Of a DNA stretch of 64,000 bases, positions 43,729 to 52,612 are shown piece after piece. The position numbers and the translations under genes are program-made. The number at the start of each line of letters is the position of its first letter. Position 1 is the stretch's first letter. The notes beneath the pieces are model-generated. The model saw only the letters and a list, made by a program, of their open reading frames with translations, did no database searches and was not told where the DNA came from. This DNA comes from UBA1268 sp965662195 (lineage in GTDB: Bacteria; Planctomycetota; Planctomycetia; Pirellulales; UBA1268), in the NCBI GenBank assembly GCA_965662195.1, contig CBFIHA010000004.1, forward strand, positions 18,761 through 82,760. The letters run 5' to 3'.

Positions 43729-44997
43729 TCAGACGGACGCAGGCTGTCCGCTGCTGGTGAGCAGCCAGTCGACAAATGCAACCGGATCGAGTTGTCGCCG
43801 GTAATCATCCGACACCGCGCCAGCCGCTGCCGCAAAGGCATCGGGCTGGTGCATGAAGGCTTCGAGTGCCGCGGCGAGTGAACCCACGTCACCATAGGCG
43901 ATTGGGATCGCATAGCTGTTGCCGGAGGCTGCGGCCTGCTCACCGGCGATGAAGGCCTGTAGTTCACCAGGGCAATGGTTCTCAATGGCAGCGGTCTGTG
44001 CCCGGTGTGAGCGGTCGATGGCATCAGCCAATCCTGCGAGATCCTGCCGGTCGATCGCAGCCCAGCAGGCCAGACTCGCCGCCTGCATAGTGTCGATGAA
44101 GGTGGTAAACGAGTGGGAATCGGTGCGCGGCCGAATCTGGAGGTCGGGGGGTCGGTCCCAGGCATGGCGAAGGTAGACGTGGCCCTCGAGCCACGTCAGT
44201 GTGGTCTCATCCAGCCGCTGTTCAATGGTGTCCGGAAAGAAACCACCTGCCGGATAGGTGAACAGATTCGCTCCGTAGCCGGTGATGCCCCGTGCATCGA
44301 GACTGCCGGAAAGGTAGTCGTGACGATGCGGTGGATTTTCCAGGCAAAAGATGATCTCCGCCAGTTTGTCGGGCGAGTACCTGGCCGGGAGCTGACAGCC
44401 GAAGTATTGCTGCACGGTTTTGCGGGTGCTGGTTGCCATCCCCGACCTCTCTCGCAGCCCTGAAAAGCCTTCGATCGACAGCACGACCAGGCTGCCGCCT
44501 CCGGTCGATGTCCGCCGGTTGATGGCCGGCTGATCCATGAAGCCGCTGCAGAGGCTCAGTCGGGTGGGGAGGTAATCGCCGCTGGCAATCTGTGTGGTCG
44601 AAGTCGGTCTGTCCGGATCGAAGTGGTCACGGGGAAAGACCCGGTACTCCACACCCCGCTGCCGACAGGCTGCTCGTTTTTCGATGGTGTCGCCGTCCTC
44701 ATTGATGACGAAGATGTCAGGCCGGATCAGGTCAATGTGTTCAAGAAATCCGAGGGAGCTGGGGTCTTCCACAATGTCGACCCAGTGCACGATCCGCAGA
44801 TTAGCCAACAGGTACTTTCGTTCCTGCTCGGAATAGGCCGGTGATTTTCCTTTCTGCCGAATGATCGACTGATCCGAGCCGAGTGAAACATAGAGGTCCC
44901 CAAGTGCCGCAGCCTTCGAAAGGAATACCACATGGCTGGCATGGAGCAGGTCAAAGCAGCCTGCCACCATCACTTTTGGTCGGGGAAGGGTGTTCAT
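43729..44997 (-). CDS. Fusion of a cytidylyltransferase-like and a GHMP-kinase-like domain
   Basis: Protein of 422 aa. Residues about 8-140 are a nucleotidyltransferase of the HxxH group: VMVAGCFDLLHASH at 9-22, YVSLGSDQSI, and KYLLANLRIVHWV, as in glycerol-3-phosphate or heptose-phosphate cytidylyltransferases. Residues about 145-375 resemble a GHMP (heptose/galactose) kinase: LSLCSGFMDQPAIN, SGSLDARGITGYGANLF and a C-terminal GNSYAIP. The kinase motifs are weak. The two reactions would phosphorylate a sugar and then activate it. It is the last gene of the leftward Block B. Confidence 0.65.
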   Translation of the reverse strand: MNTLPRPKVMVAGCFDLLHASHVVFLSKAAALGDLYVSLGSDQSIIRQKGKSPAYSEQERKYLLANLRIVHWVDIVEDPSSLGFLEHIDLIRPDIFVINEDGDTIEKRAACRQRGVEYRVFPRDHFDPDRPTSTTQIASGDYLPTRLSLCSGFMDQPAINRRTSTGGGSLVVLSIEGFSGLRERSGMATSTRKTVQQYFGCQLPARYSPDKLAEIIFCLENPPHRHDYLSGSLDARGITGYGANLFTYPAGGFFPDTIEQRLDETTLTWLEGHVYLRHAWDRPPDLQIRPRTDSHSFTTFIDTMQAASLACWAAIDRQDLAGLADAIDRSHRAQTAAIENHCPGELQAFIAGEQAAASGNSYAIPIAYGDVGSLAAALEAFMHQPDAFAAAAGAVSDDYRRQLDPVAFVDWLLTSSGQPASV

Positions 44998-45043
44998 GCT
45001 GCTGGGCCAACCGTTGTTGTTGGTGGTGGGAAATGATTGGCAG

Positions 45044-46138
45044 TCAGCCTGCCTGGTCAATCACCGCATCGATCACCTGAGCAAATGCCTTTGGTTCGAA
45101 CGCGACGTTTCGGTCGGGCAGATCCTGACTGACGTGGTAGTAGCTCCGCATGCCCACCAGGGACGCAATCCTGGCAAAGCAGAACTCAACCCACCGTGGC
45201 GAGAACAGTTCGAGCACGCAGGCTCCAGCGGCACAGAAGATTAAGTTGGTCAGGCCCGCCCCATGGGCCGCGACTATCACCCGGCTGGCCGCGAGCATTT
45301 CCGCCTGCTGCCGGAGCGGCAGCCTTTCCAGGTGGACGACCTCAAAGCCGCGCGGCAGCAGCACCTGATCGAGCAGTTCCTGTTCATTGAGGATTTGGCG
45401 GCCGTTTGGGCTGAGGGACCGGCTGATGAAAAGCCGTTTCTCAGGTTTGGCAGCGGACTGCAGCAATGCGTTGTTGATGAACGCCAGCGTCGCAAGGTCG
45501 AATTCCTCGGCGGCCGATGGAACCACCAACTGCCCGGTATGTACCGCCACATGCTCACCAAGATGAACCCGCTTCTCGACCGGGATTTTCAGGATGTCGG
45601 CCCAGGCGGTGACAGTACTCGTTGCCTCGGGCAGGAGGAAAAAATCGACGTCAGCGAGTCGCTGGTCGAAGCTCAGGAACCGGGCCATGCGACCAAGCAC
45701 CGTCGCGTTGAAATGATAGAACTCTTTGCCGTAGCGGCTGTCGAGCAGCAAGCAGCGGCCGGGGAGTTCCACCGTCCGGCCAGCCTGTAAAGCCTGCACC
45801 TGTTGCTGCCAGTAGTCACGCGTGAAAGCAAAAATTGGATCGAAGGTCCGGTGGCAGAACAGTTCCTGCTGCTGCCGATCGAAACAAAAGATGCTGCGAT
45901 GCTGTTTCAGCAGGCTGCCCCCTTCGATTTCGGTGAGAAAGCAGGGCAGGGCCTTCGCCTGATGGGTGGGTTTGGTGGGAGCGTGCTCGAGGAATGGGGC
46001 ATATTCGGCGCAGCCGACCGGTTCGGGCTGCCCCCAGGCAAGCTCGGGTGAGGTGCGGTAGCAGGCCGCTCCGCTCCGCTCAAACGCCAGGTGTCGCCGG
46101 AGGATGACGGCGAGATCGGTCTGAATCGCGTATTCCAT
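45044..46138 (-). CDS. GT61-family (DUF563) glycosyltransferase
   Basis: Protein of 364 aa. The C-terminal half has the DUF563/GT61 pattern: LFISRSLSPNGRQILNEQEL, FEVVHLERLPLRQQAEML, and VIVAAHGAGLTNLIFCAAGA then a LELFSPRW block. The N-terminal half is divergent. GT61 enzymes include xylosyl-, arabinosyl- and GlcNAc-transferases, so the sugar is open. Leftward, 132 bases after the sulfotransferase-GT gene and 46 bases before the start of the nucleotidyltransferase fusion. Confidence 0.82.
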   Translation of the reverse strand: MEYAIQTDLAVILRRHLAFERSGAACYRTSPELAWGQPEPVGCAEYAPFLEHAPTKPTHQAKALPCFLTEIEGGSLLKQHRSIFCFDRQQQELFCHRTFDPIFAFTRDYWQQQVQALQAGRTVELPGRCLLLDSRYGKEFYHFNATVLGRMARFLSFDQRLADVDFFLLPEATSTVTAWADILKIPVEKRVHLGEHVAVHTGQLVVPSAAEEFDLATLAFINNALLQSAAKPEKRLFISRSLSPNGRQILNEQELLDQVLLPRGFEVVHLERLPLRQQAEMLAASRVIVAAHGAGLTNLIFCAAGACVLELFSPRWVEFCFARIASLVGMRSYYHVSQDLPDRNVAFEPKAFAQVIDAVIDQAG

Positions 46139-46270
46139 AAAGAACTTTTCGGTAGGCGCTAGCAGCCGAGCCTTCCTGCCGAACCATCTCGGGAGAAACC
46201 CCGCCAGTTCCCACTATGAAGATTTTATCCGGCTCAGCGGGCGGGGCATCTCCGATTGGCCAACCTCCTG

Positions 46271-48514
46271 TCAGCCCAGTTTGTGAAAACAATCCAGGAC
46301 ACCTCGGGCGGCTGCCCGCGGGCCGTTTACGCTTGCCCAGGATTCCCGCCCACGCTGGGCAGCATGGCTGAGCTGGTCATGGTGTGTGACAGCCTGCTTG
46401 ATCGCCTGCGTCACCGCCTCTGCCGTCGGGCTCGCAAAGGTGGCGGGGGCACAGCCGTGCTGGTGGAGGAGAGCTGCGAGCGTTGTCTCTGTCGGAACAA
46501 CGATCGGGATGCCGTTGGCAATCGCATCGGTCACAATGCCCGACCCATTCACCCTGAAAAACTGCTGGTCGTAGGGGGCGACGAGCAGGTCGCAGCGATC
46601 GAGGATTGCCTGCCAGCCCTGTCGATCAACCGGGCCTGCCTGCACGGTCAGCCGATCATCAGTCGCAGCCAGAGCCATCAGGGCAGTGAGTGGTTCCTGC
46701 ATGACGGCAAAGCTGTCTTGGACGAGGACCTTGATTGGAAGTTCGGCCCGCAAGAGTCGCTGGACCACCTCGGGCACAATCCCAAATCCTTTTCGTGGCT
46801 GCTGCGCGCCGATGAAACCAATCACGACCGGCCATCTGCCCGCACGCTTCACGGGCTCCGCCACCGCTGCGACTGGATGCGGCGTCTGCTGCACGGGATG
46901 ACCGAGGAGTTCCGCATAGACGGCTGCATAGCAGTCGTAGGTTGTGGCGAATGCCAGGCGGGGGGTGATTGCTGCCGGAATGCTCAGGCCGGCCAGCCGG
47001 TAGAGGGCAGGCTCTGGTCCGATTGGCACCGCCTCGACTTTGCCGTCGGGGAGCCTCCGCCCCGTGACCCCGGCGGCGTTGTGGAGCATGACAACCACCC
47101 GTGGACAGCTGGCTCCACGGAAGTGCATCCAGCGGGTGAGGCCATCTACGGCAGCTGGCGATGAGGCGTCAAAGACGAAGCGATCATCAGGGTCGATCCC
47201 CTCAACGGCGGCCAGATCCTCGTAAATCGCCTGCGATACATCGAGATACGACTTGATCGGTCCGCAGAGCGGGTCGGCAGATGTGCGGCTGGAAGGGCAG
47301 AGACGAAACGCCCCGTGAGCCTTCAGCGCCGCTCTGATGGGGGTGTCAACTTCGCGGTGAGCAAGTGTCACCGTGGGCTGGCCGAGCGAGTGGAAGCCGT
47401 CCCGGTAGTGCTTTCCGAAGGTGAAGGAATGGCCGGAATAGGTTCGCAAAGCAGGGTCGCAATAGATCATTCTCACCGCACGATGCCTTCGCGCGTTACT
47501 GGGGTCAGCCTGGCTGGCTCCCATGGTTATTCCGGCAGGCAAAGGGGGAAGGACCCCCTCTGCACAAGCCTCTTCGGTTTCGTTGTGTTCGAGACGGTAC
47601 CCCAGGCCCAGGATGATATCCGCGTGGCGTTTTTCAAAAGATTTGACCTGGGCGGTCGACAAAAATGACCGCCATCTTGTTGGATCCCGAGAATGGATGT
47701 GTTTGTTCTGTGCCACCTGGGCGTCGCTCATCCTCGCGAGGTCGTGACGTTGGGCGATCTCGACCGCTACGGTGCACGTTCGATCAGAAAATCCCAAAGG
47801 TGAGAAAATAGTTGTGAAAGCAGCGTCAAAGTCCACTCGCAGAGCCTCAAGCTGTACGAGCAGGAGACCGTCGACGGCTTGTCCAGGGCTGGGAGGGGTG
47901 GTTGCGGGTACTCCCTCGGCGAGGAGGCCCGGCTGGACGTGGCTGATCTTCTGAATCGTCTGGTCTGCGGTCTCAGCGCACAAAAGTGTTCTGCCAGCCC
48001 CGAGTCTCCAGCTACGGATAGCCTCGAACGTCTGGCCGGAATACCCCTCCAGCTCAAATGCGAGGCCCGCCGAGCGGTCGCGCTCGAGCAGGTTTTGCTG
48101 GTAAGACTTATTGCCGAGTCGGGCCAGGTAACGCTGTTTCCATGCTTCAGGCTGGTGCTGGAACGAGTAGTCAACCTGAGGGAAAGTAATCGGTGGAGAT
48201 GGATCGAAGTTGGTGTTGGTGCACCAGGCTTCACTGCAACGGCGATGATACAGATAGCTTGAAACCCAAATGTCGCGAGGATCCCGAACGACTCGGATGG
48301 CTCGAAATGGCCGGGCCACAAAGCGGGGGCCAACCAATGAGTGAGCGAGCAAAACGATGTCCAATGCCGGATCAACCCGCTCAACCCGCCCGAAATACTG
48401 GCCGAACGTTAGCCCAAAGTGAGCCGCGACAGATGCCATGATCGAATGGAACAAGACCGTGCCCGTCTTGTGGTATGTCAAAACGATGATCTGCGGGCGG
48501 ACGGGCATTCTCAC
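46271..48514 (-). CDS. Sulfotransferase-glycosyltransferase fusion protein
   Basis: Protein of 747 aa. Residues 1-about 320 are a sulfotransferase: YHKTGT at 14-19 (5'-phosphosulfate loop) and RVVRDPRDIWVSSYLYH at 74-90 (3'-phosphate site), as in carbohydrate sulfotransferases that use PAPS. From about 331 (MGASQADP, which could once have been a separate start) a GT-B glycosyltransferase follows: RMIYCDPALRTYSGHSF, VVIGFIGAQQPRKGFGI near 550, and APYDQQFFRVNGSGIVTDAI with a later GIPIVVPTE. One polypeptide would thus add and sulfate a sugar, an arrangement I do not know from any described family. First gene of Block B. Confidence 0.85.
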   Translation of the reverse strand: MRMPVRPQIIVLTYHKTGTVLFHSIMASVAAHFGLTFGQYFGRVERVDPALDIVLLAHSLVGPRFVARPFRAIRVVRDPRDIWVSSYLYHRRCSEAWCTNTNFDPSPPITFPQVDYSFQHQPEAWKQRYLARLGNKSYQQNLLERDRSAGLAFELEGYSGQTFEAIRSWRLGAGRTLLCAETADQTIQKISHVQPGLLAEGVPATTPPSPGQAVDGLLLVQLEALRVDFDAAFTTIFSPLGFSDRTCTVAVEIAQRHDLARMSDAQVAQNKHIHSRDPTRWRSFLSTAQVKSFEKRHADIILGLGYRLEHNETEEACAEGVLPPLPAGITMGASQADPSNARRHRAVRMIYCDPALRTYSGHSFTFGKHYRDGFHSLGQPTVTLAHREVDTPIRAALKAHGAFRLCPSSRTSADPLCGPIKSYLDVSQAIYEDLAAVEGIDPDDRFVFDASSPAAVDGLTRWMHFRGASCPRVVVMLHNAAGVTGRRLPDGKVEAVPIGPEPALYRLAGLSIPAAITPRLAFATTYDCYAAVYAELLGHPVQQTPHPVAAVAEPVKRAGRWPVVIGFIGAQQPRKGFGIVPEVVQRLLRAELPIKVLVQDSFAVMQEPLTALMALAATDDRLTVQAGPVDRQGWQAILDRCDLLVAPYDQQFFRVNGSGIVTDAIANGIPIVVPTETTLAALLHQHGCAPATFASPTAEAVTQAIKQAVTHHDQLSHAAQRGRESWASVNGPRAAARGVLDCFHKLG

Positions 48515-48820
48515 CGGGTTGCTGAGTGTCTGCGAATTGAAAAGAAGGCCGATTTCTCAGTGCGGGCAGGCAGCACCGCTTGTTTCGGCGTTCGAGCGTT
48601 TTCGGTTCAAGGTGTTTTGCGGGATGTCGGCGTTCAGCGTTCGGACCCAAGAACTATTCTGGGCGGGCTGGTCAGCGTTCCATGGGCGAACGACTCCTTC
48701 CCCCCCGCGCCCGCGACGACGGTCGCTTGCCATTTTATCCAGGCAACACCCGACGACAACGCAGTGTTTCGAGGTTGCTGATCGCCGCATCGTGCGGTGG
48801 CAGGTTTTCTCACGGCCCAG
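48515..48820. other. Intergenic gap upstream of the sulfotransferase-GT gene
   Basis: About 300 bases that must hold the promoter of Block B and the 3' end of ychF transcription. Imperfect short repeats of GCGTTC are present near 48580-48650. No convincing promoter, terminator or small gene was seen. Confidence 0.4.
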
Positions 48821-49912
48821 CTAACGGTTGAACAGGAAGTGGCAGACGTCGCCGTCCTGCATCATGTACTCCTTGCCTTCGACGCGAAGCCTGCCAGCGG
48901 CCCGGATCTCCTTTTCGCTGCCGAGGGCTTCAAGGTCTTCCACCGAGTAGATTTCGGCCCTGATGAAGCCCTTTTCGAAGTCGGTGTGAATCACACCGGC
49001 AGCCTGGGGGGCAGTTGCCCCGACTGGCACGGTCCAGGCCCGGACCTCTTTTTCACCCGCCGTGAAGAAACTCTGCAGGCCCAGCGTCTTGTAGGCCCCC
49101 CGGGCCAGCACGCCGAGGGCCGGCTCGGTCAGGCCGACGTCGACGAGCATCTCGGCCCGATCGGCCTCGTCAAGTTCGGCCAGTTCCGCTTCCAACTTCG
49201 CACAGACGGTGACCACATCGGCCCCGGCGGCGTCTGCCGCGGCGCGGACTTTTTCAACCAGCGGACCGGTGCCAGCCAGGTCGGTCTCGTCGACGTTGGC
49301 GACGTAAAGAATCGGCTTGGCTGAGAGGAGGCCGAGTTCCTTGATCAATTTGCGCTCAACCGGGGGCAATTCAAGTGTGCGGATCGGCTGCTCAGCAGCC
49401 AGATGCGCCTGGCATTTTTTAAGCACCTCGACTTTGGCCTTGGCTTCCTTGTCGGGCCCGCGGGCGTTGCGTTCGGCCTTTGGCAGCAGGTTCTCCAGGT
49501 GTTGCAGGTCAGCCAGCAGCAGTTCCAACTCGATCGTCTCCATGTCGGAGACCGGATCGACCGTGCCGGCGACATGGATCACATCGGGGTCGTCAAAGCA
49601 ACGGACCACCTGCAGGATTGCATCGACCTCACGGATGTGTGAGAGGAACTTGTTGCCCAAGCCCTGGCCTTCGCTGGCCCCCTTCACGATCCCGGCGATG
49701 TCGACCAGCTTGAGGGCGGCCGGGATCACCTTCTGGGTGGTGATCTTTGCCGTGATCCGGTCGAGTCGGCTGTCGGGGACGCTGACCATGCCCTCGTTCG
49801 GCTCGATTGTGCAGAACGGATAGTTTGCACTCTGGGCTGCCACCGACATCGTCAGCGCGTTGAACAGCGTGCTCTTGCCGACATTCGGCAGCCCGACAAT
49901 CCCTGCTTCCAT
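48821..49912 (-). CDS. ychF: YchF/Obg-like universally conserved P-loop NTPase
   Basis: Protein of 363 aa, the standard length. GIVGLPNVGKSTLFNAL is the P-loop, LVDIAGIVKGASEGQGLGNKFL the G3/switch region, and YVANVDETDL near residue 205 has NVDE in place of the NKxD guanine motif, as expected for this ATP-preferring family. The TGS-like C-terminus ends AAGRLRVEGKEYMMQDGDV. It interacts with ribosomes and stress responses in other bacteria. Leftward, after the desaturase. Confidence 0.96.
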   Translation of the reverse strand: MEAGIVGLPNVGKSTLFNALTMSVAAQSANYPFCTIEPNEGMVSVPDSRLDRITAKITTQKVIPAALKLVDIAGIVKGASEGQGLGNKFLSHIREVDAILQVVRCFDDPDVIHVAGTVDPVSDMETIELELLLADLQHLENLLPKAERNARGPDKEAKAKVEVLKKCQAHLAAEQPIRTLELPPVERKLIKELGLLSAKPILYVANVDETDLAGTGPLVEKVRAAADAAGADVVTVCAKLEAELAELDEADRAEMLVDVGLTEPALGVLARGAYKTLGLQSFFTAGEKEVRAWTVPVGATAPQAAGVIHTDFEKGFIRAEIYSVEDLEALGSEKEIRAAGRLRVEGKEYMMQDGDVCHFLFNR

Positions 49913-49952
49913 CTGTTTCCTTGTCCCGAGCAGATCGCTTTTTCTCTCAACA

Positions 49953-51056
49953 CTACGCCGCCGCGGCCGGGCGTACTCCTCCGAAAACCGTCCGTTTGGC
50001 CACCGGCCACCAGCCGGGCTGGTCGAGGCCGTGGTAGGGGGAATCTTCGGGCAGATGCTCGGTCAGGTAGGCATGGGCGCCGGCAAGATTGTGGTAAGGC
50101 AGCGACGGAAACAGGTGGTGGAGGGCGTGGTAGCGGATCGAGAACGGGAAGAAGAGGAGGGTCAGCGGATCGCTGCCTGAATAGTTGCAGGAATCGAGGA
50201 TGTGGGCCTCGACGTTGCTGCGACTGCCGTCACCTTCAAAGTGATGATCGGCCAGCTGTCGCATCTGGTTCATCACCAGGGTGGTCAGGCCGAGGGCGTA
50301 GAGCAGGGGAATCCGGCTGAGCGGTGCCGCCCCCGTGAAGACCGCCAGCGGAATCGCCGCCGCCCGCAGGAAGCAGAGCAGTTCCATCACCGTGATCACT
50401 CGGCGGTCAAAATCGGTGATCCGCCGCTGGTACCGCAGATTGAGTGTCAGCGCACTGCCCCGCTCCAGCACGAACCGCCGCAGTCGCGGATGCAAAAATG
50501 ACAGTGGCGCCAGCAGGAATCGCAGGAAAACCAGGATCGGAAAGGCGAGGATGAACAAGCCGTAGCCCACCGCACTCTTCCAGTTGCCGGCCTCCAGCAC
50601 GTTGGCGACATACTCCGGGTCTTCTGGGGTGCCGTACATCCGCTGGCTGTGATGGTCGCGGTGATGCCGGGTGAAAAACGGAGAGGGCGTCAGCGTGAAA
50701 ACGCCGACGAGCAGATTCCAGGTCACCTTGAAGAATCGCAGCTCATGGGCCCCGAGGTGGCAGACCTCGTGGATGAGCGACCCGAGACGGTAGAGCCAGA
50801 AGACCGCGATCGGAAAGGCGACCAGCTGCTGCCAGGAGCCCAGCGGGGCAAGCAGGTAGACTGTGGCAGCCCCGTAGGCCAGCACCAGACTGACCAGAAA
50901 GTCGGTCCAATAGCGAAAGGGAGAAACCTTGAAAAAGTCGGTCCCCGACCGCCCGATGGTCTGGCGGGCGTCGCGAATCCAAGCGGGGGCACCAGCGGTG
51001 TCCGCGGGCGATAGTGTCTCGTCCGGGGCAACGCCGGCCGGCAGCGTTCCTTGCAT
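49953..51056 (-). CDS. Membrane fatty acid desaturase-family protein
   Basis: Protein of 367 aa. Three histidine boxes are present: HEVCHLGAH at 96-104, HHRDHH at 131-136 and HALHH near 315, the di-iron site of the acyl-lipid desaturase/hydroxylase superfamily. Several hydrophobic helices surround them. It may desaturate fatty acids or hydroxylate lipids; the neighbouring genes do not help. AAGGAG lies 7 bases before the ATG at 51056. Divergent from the glycosylase gene across 54 bases. Confidence 0.85.
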   Translation of the reverse strand: MQGTLPAGVAPDETLSPADTAGAPAWIRDARQTIGRSGTDFFKVSPFRYWTDFLVSLVLAYGAATVYLLAPLGSWQQLVAFPIAVFWLYRLGSLIHEVCHLGAHELRFFKVTWNLLVGVFTLTPSPFFTRHHRDHHSQRMYGTPEDPEYVANVLEAGNWKSAVGYGLFILAFPILVFLRFLLAPLSFLHPRLRRFVLERGSALTLNLRYQRRITDFDRRVITVMELLCFLRAAAIPLAVFTGAAPLSRIPLLYALGLTTLVMNQMRQLADHHFEGDGSRSNVEAHILDSCNYSGSDPLTLLFFPFSIRYHALHHLFPSLPYHNLAGAHAYLTEHLPEDSPYHGLDQPGWWPVAKRTVFGGVRPAAAA

Positions 51057-51110
51057 CGAAGACTCCTTCAGGGTGAGGCCGGCGGGTAGCAACCGGCTTC
51101 GAGCCGCAGC

Positions 51111-51815
51111 ATGACGCGTTCACGGCAACGAAAATCGTCTCAACCGAAACCTAAAAGAGCAGAAAACGCCGTCGGCCGAAAGAGGCACTCGGCTCGACCA
51201 TCCGTCACTCAGGGGGGGCTGAAGCCGGGAGAACTGCTGCCACCGGCATTCTTTGCCCGCCGGGCCGATTCAGTGGCCCGGGAATTGCTCGGCTGCTGGC
51301 TTGCGGTGAGTAGCCCGGGGGGCGGTGTCGAGCGGCATGCCATCTTCGAGACCGAGGCCTACCTCGGCCCGCAGGATCTCGCCTGCCATGGCCGCACCGG
51401 CCCGACTGCCCGCAACCGCACCATGTTCGGTCCGGCCGGCCACTGGTACGTCTACCTCTGCTACGGGCTGCACTGGATGCTCAACATTGTCACTGGCCGA
51501 GAGGGGCTGCCAGCGGCGGTGCTGATCCGGGGGGCGGGGCAGGCGTCGGGACCGGGGCGGCTGACCAAGGCATTTGCCATCAACCGTCGGCATGATGGCC
51601 TGTTGGCCGGAACCGCCGCGGGGCTCTGGCTTGAATTGGGGCCTACTGTGCCCCGCCGGCAAATTGAGCGGACGCCGCGAATCGGGGTCGACTATGCTGG
51701 TGAGTGGGCGGCGAAGCCGCTGCGGTACGTACTTGAGCCGGCTTTTTTTCGGGCCGCCCAGCCTGCAAATAAAAGCCACACGACCGGGTTTGACCAAACT
51801 GGAGGGGTGGTATGA
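51111..51815 (+). CDS. Alkyladenine/3-methyladenine DNA glycosylase (MPG type)
   Basis: Protein of 234 aa. After a basic 35-residue tail come the AAG landmarks: FFARRADSVARELLGCWL, IFETEAYLGPQDLACH with the active glutamate, RTMFGPAGHWYVYLCYGLHWMLNIV and VLIRGA. It removes alkylated purines from DNA. The last base pairs overlap the msrA start (ATGA), so repair of alkylated DNA and oxidised methionine are co-translated. Confidence 0.94.
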   Translation: MTRSRQRKSSQPKPKRAENAVGRKRHSARPSVTQGGLKPGELLPPAFFARRADSVARELLGCWLAVSSPGGGVERHAIFETEAYLGPQDLACHGRTGPTARNRTMFGPAGHWYVYLCYGLHWMLNIVTGREGLPAAVLIRGAGQASGPGRLTKAFAINRRHDGLLAGTAAGLWLELGPTVPRRQIERTPRIGVDYAGEWAAKPLRYVLEPAFFRAAQPANKSHTTGFDQTGGVV

Positions 51816-52468
51816 CTGTCAACAGTCTTGCGGATCGCTATCGTGTTGCCAAAGCACTTGCGGCCTTTCTGGTCGTGCTGACCCTTGCTGGAGGAATCAT
51901 GACGGAGCAGACGCAGGCGGCCGAAGAGGCAGCGACTGCCAAGGCAACCTTTGGCGGTGGCTGTTTCTGGTGCACCGAGGCGGTCTATGCCCAGATCAAG
52001 GGTGTGGAAAGCGTGGTCAGCGGCTATATCGGTGGCCAGGTGCCGAACCCGAACTACAAACAGGTCTGTAGTGGTACCACCGGCCATGCCGAGGCGGTTG
52101 AGATCACCTATGACCCGGTGGTCGTGCCGTATGAAAAGCTGCTGGAGATATTCTTCAGCACCCACGATCCGACCACGCTCAACCGGCAGGGGGCCGACGT
52201 CGGCACCCAGTACCGCTCCGCGATCTTCTTCCACGACGATGAGCAGAAGCAGATCGCCCAGCAGGTGATCATCAGGCTGAACGCGGCCAAGGTGTTTCCG
52301 TCCAAGATTGTGACCAAGCTTGAACCAGCGACGGTCTTCTATCCTGCGGAAGATTATCATCAGGACTACTTCGCCCTCAACGGCTTTCAGCCCTACTGCC
52401 AGGCAGTGATCGCACCGAAGGTTGTCAAGGTCCGCAAGGTGTTCAAGGATCTGCTCAAGGACGAGTGA
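51812..52468 (+). CDS. msrA: Exported peptide methionine sulfoxide reductase A
   Basis: Protein of 218 aa. The catalytic GCFWC is at 50-54 with C51 as the sulfenic cysteine. GYIGG, TGHAEAVEITYDP, HDPTTLNRQGADVGTQYRS and YHQDYF are conserved. The first about 37 residues (VAKALAAFLVVLTLAGGIM, then TEQTQAAEEA) form a signal peptide or anchor, so it would act outside the cytoplasm, unlike most MsrA. It overlaps the glycosylase gene by 4 bases. Confidence 0.93.
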   Translation: MTVNSLADRYRVAKALAAFLVVLTLAGGIMTEQTQAAEEAATAKATFGGGCFWCTEAVYAQIKGVESVVSGYIGGQVPNPNYKQVCSGTTGHAEAVEITYDPVVVPYEKLLEIFFSTHDPTTLNRQGADVGTQYRSAIFFHDDEQKQIAQQVIIRLNAAKVFPSKIVTKLEPATVFYPAEDYHQDYFALNGFQPYCQAVIAPKVVKVRKVFKDLLKDE

Positions 52469-52557
52469 GTGGCGTCCAGGTGGACCCGCCGGCGTGTCCT
52501 GATAAAGATACGAAGAACGGAAAACAACGGACCTTGGCTGCGACCGCTCCGCCCGCA

Positions 52558-52612
52558 GGCTTGCAATGGCCAGGGATGGCATTGCAAGCCGCCGTTACGC
52601 GTCAGCGTAACG
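52558..52612. terminator. Double hairpin between convergent msrA and pyruvate carboxylase genes
   Basis: GGCTTGCAATG (52558-52568) pairs perfectly with CATTGCAAGCC (52580-52590). A second perfect hairpin, CGTTACGC and GCGTAACG with a 4-base loop (52593-52612), covers the TAA stop of the carboxylase gene. There is no strong T-run on either strand, so they may act as bidirectional ends or mRNA-stabilising structures. Confidence 0.45.
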
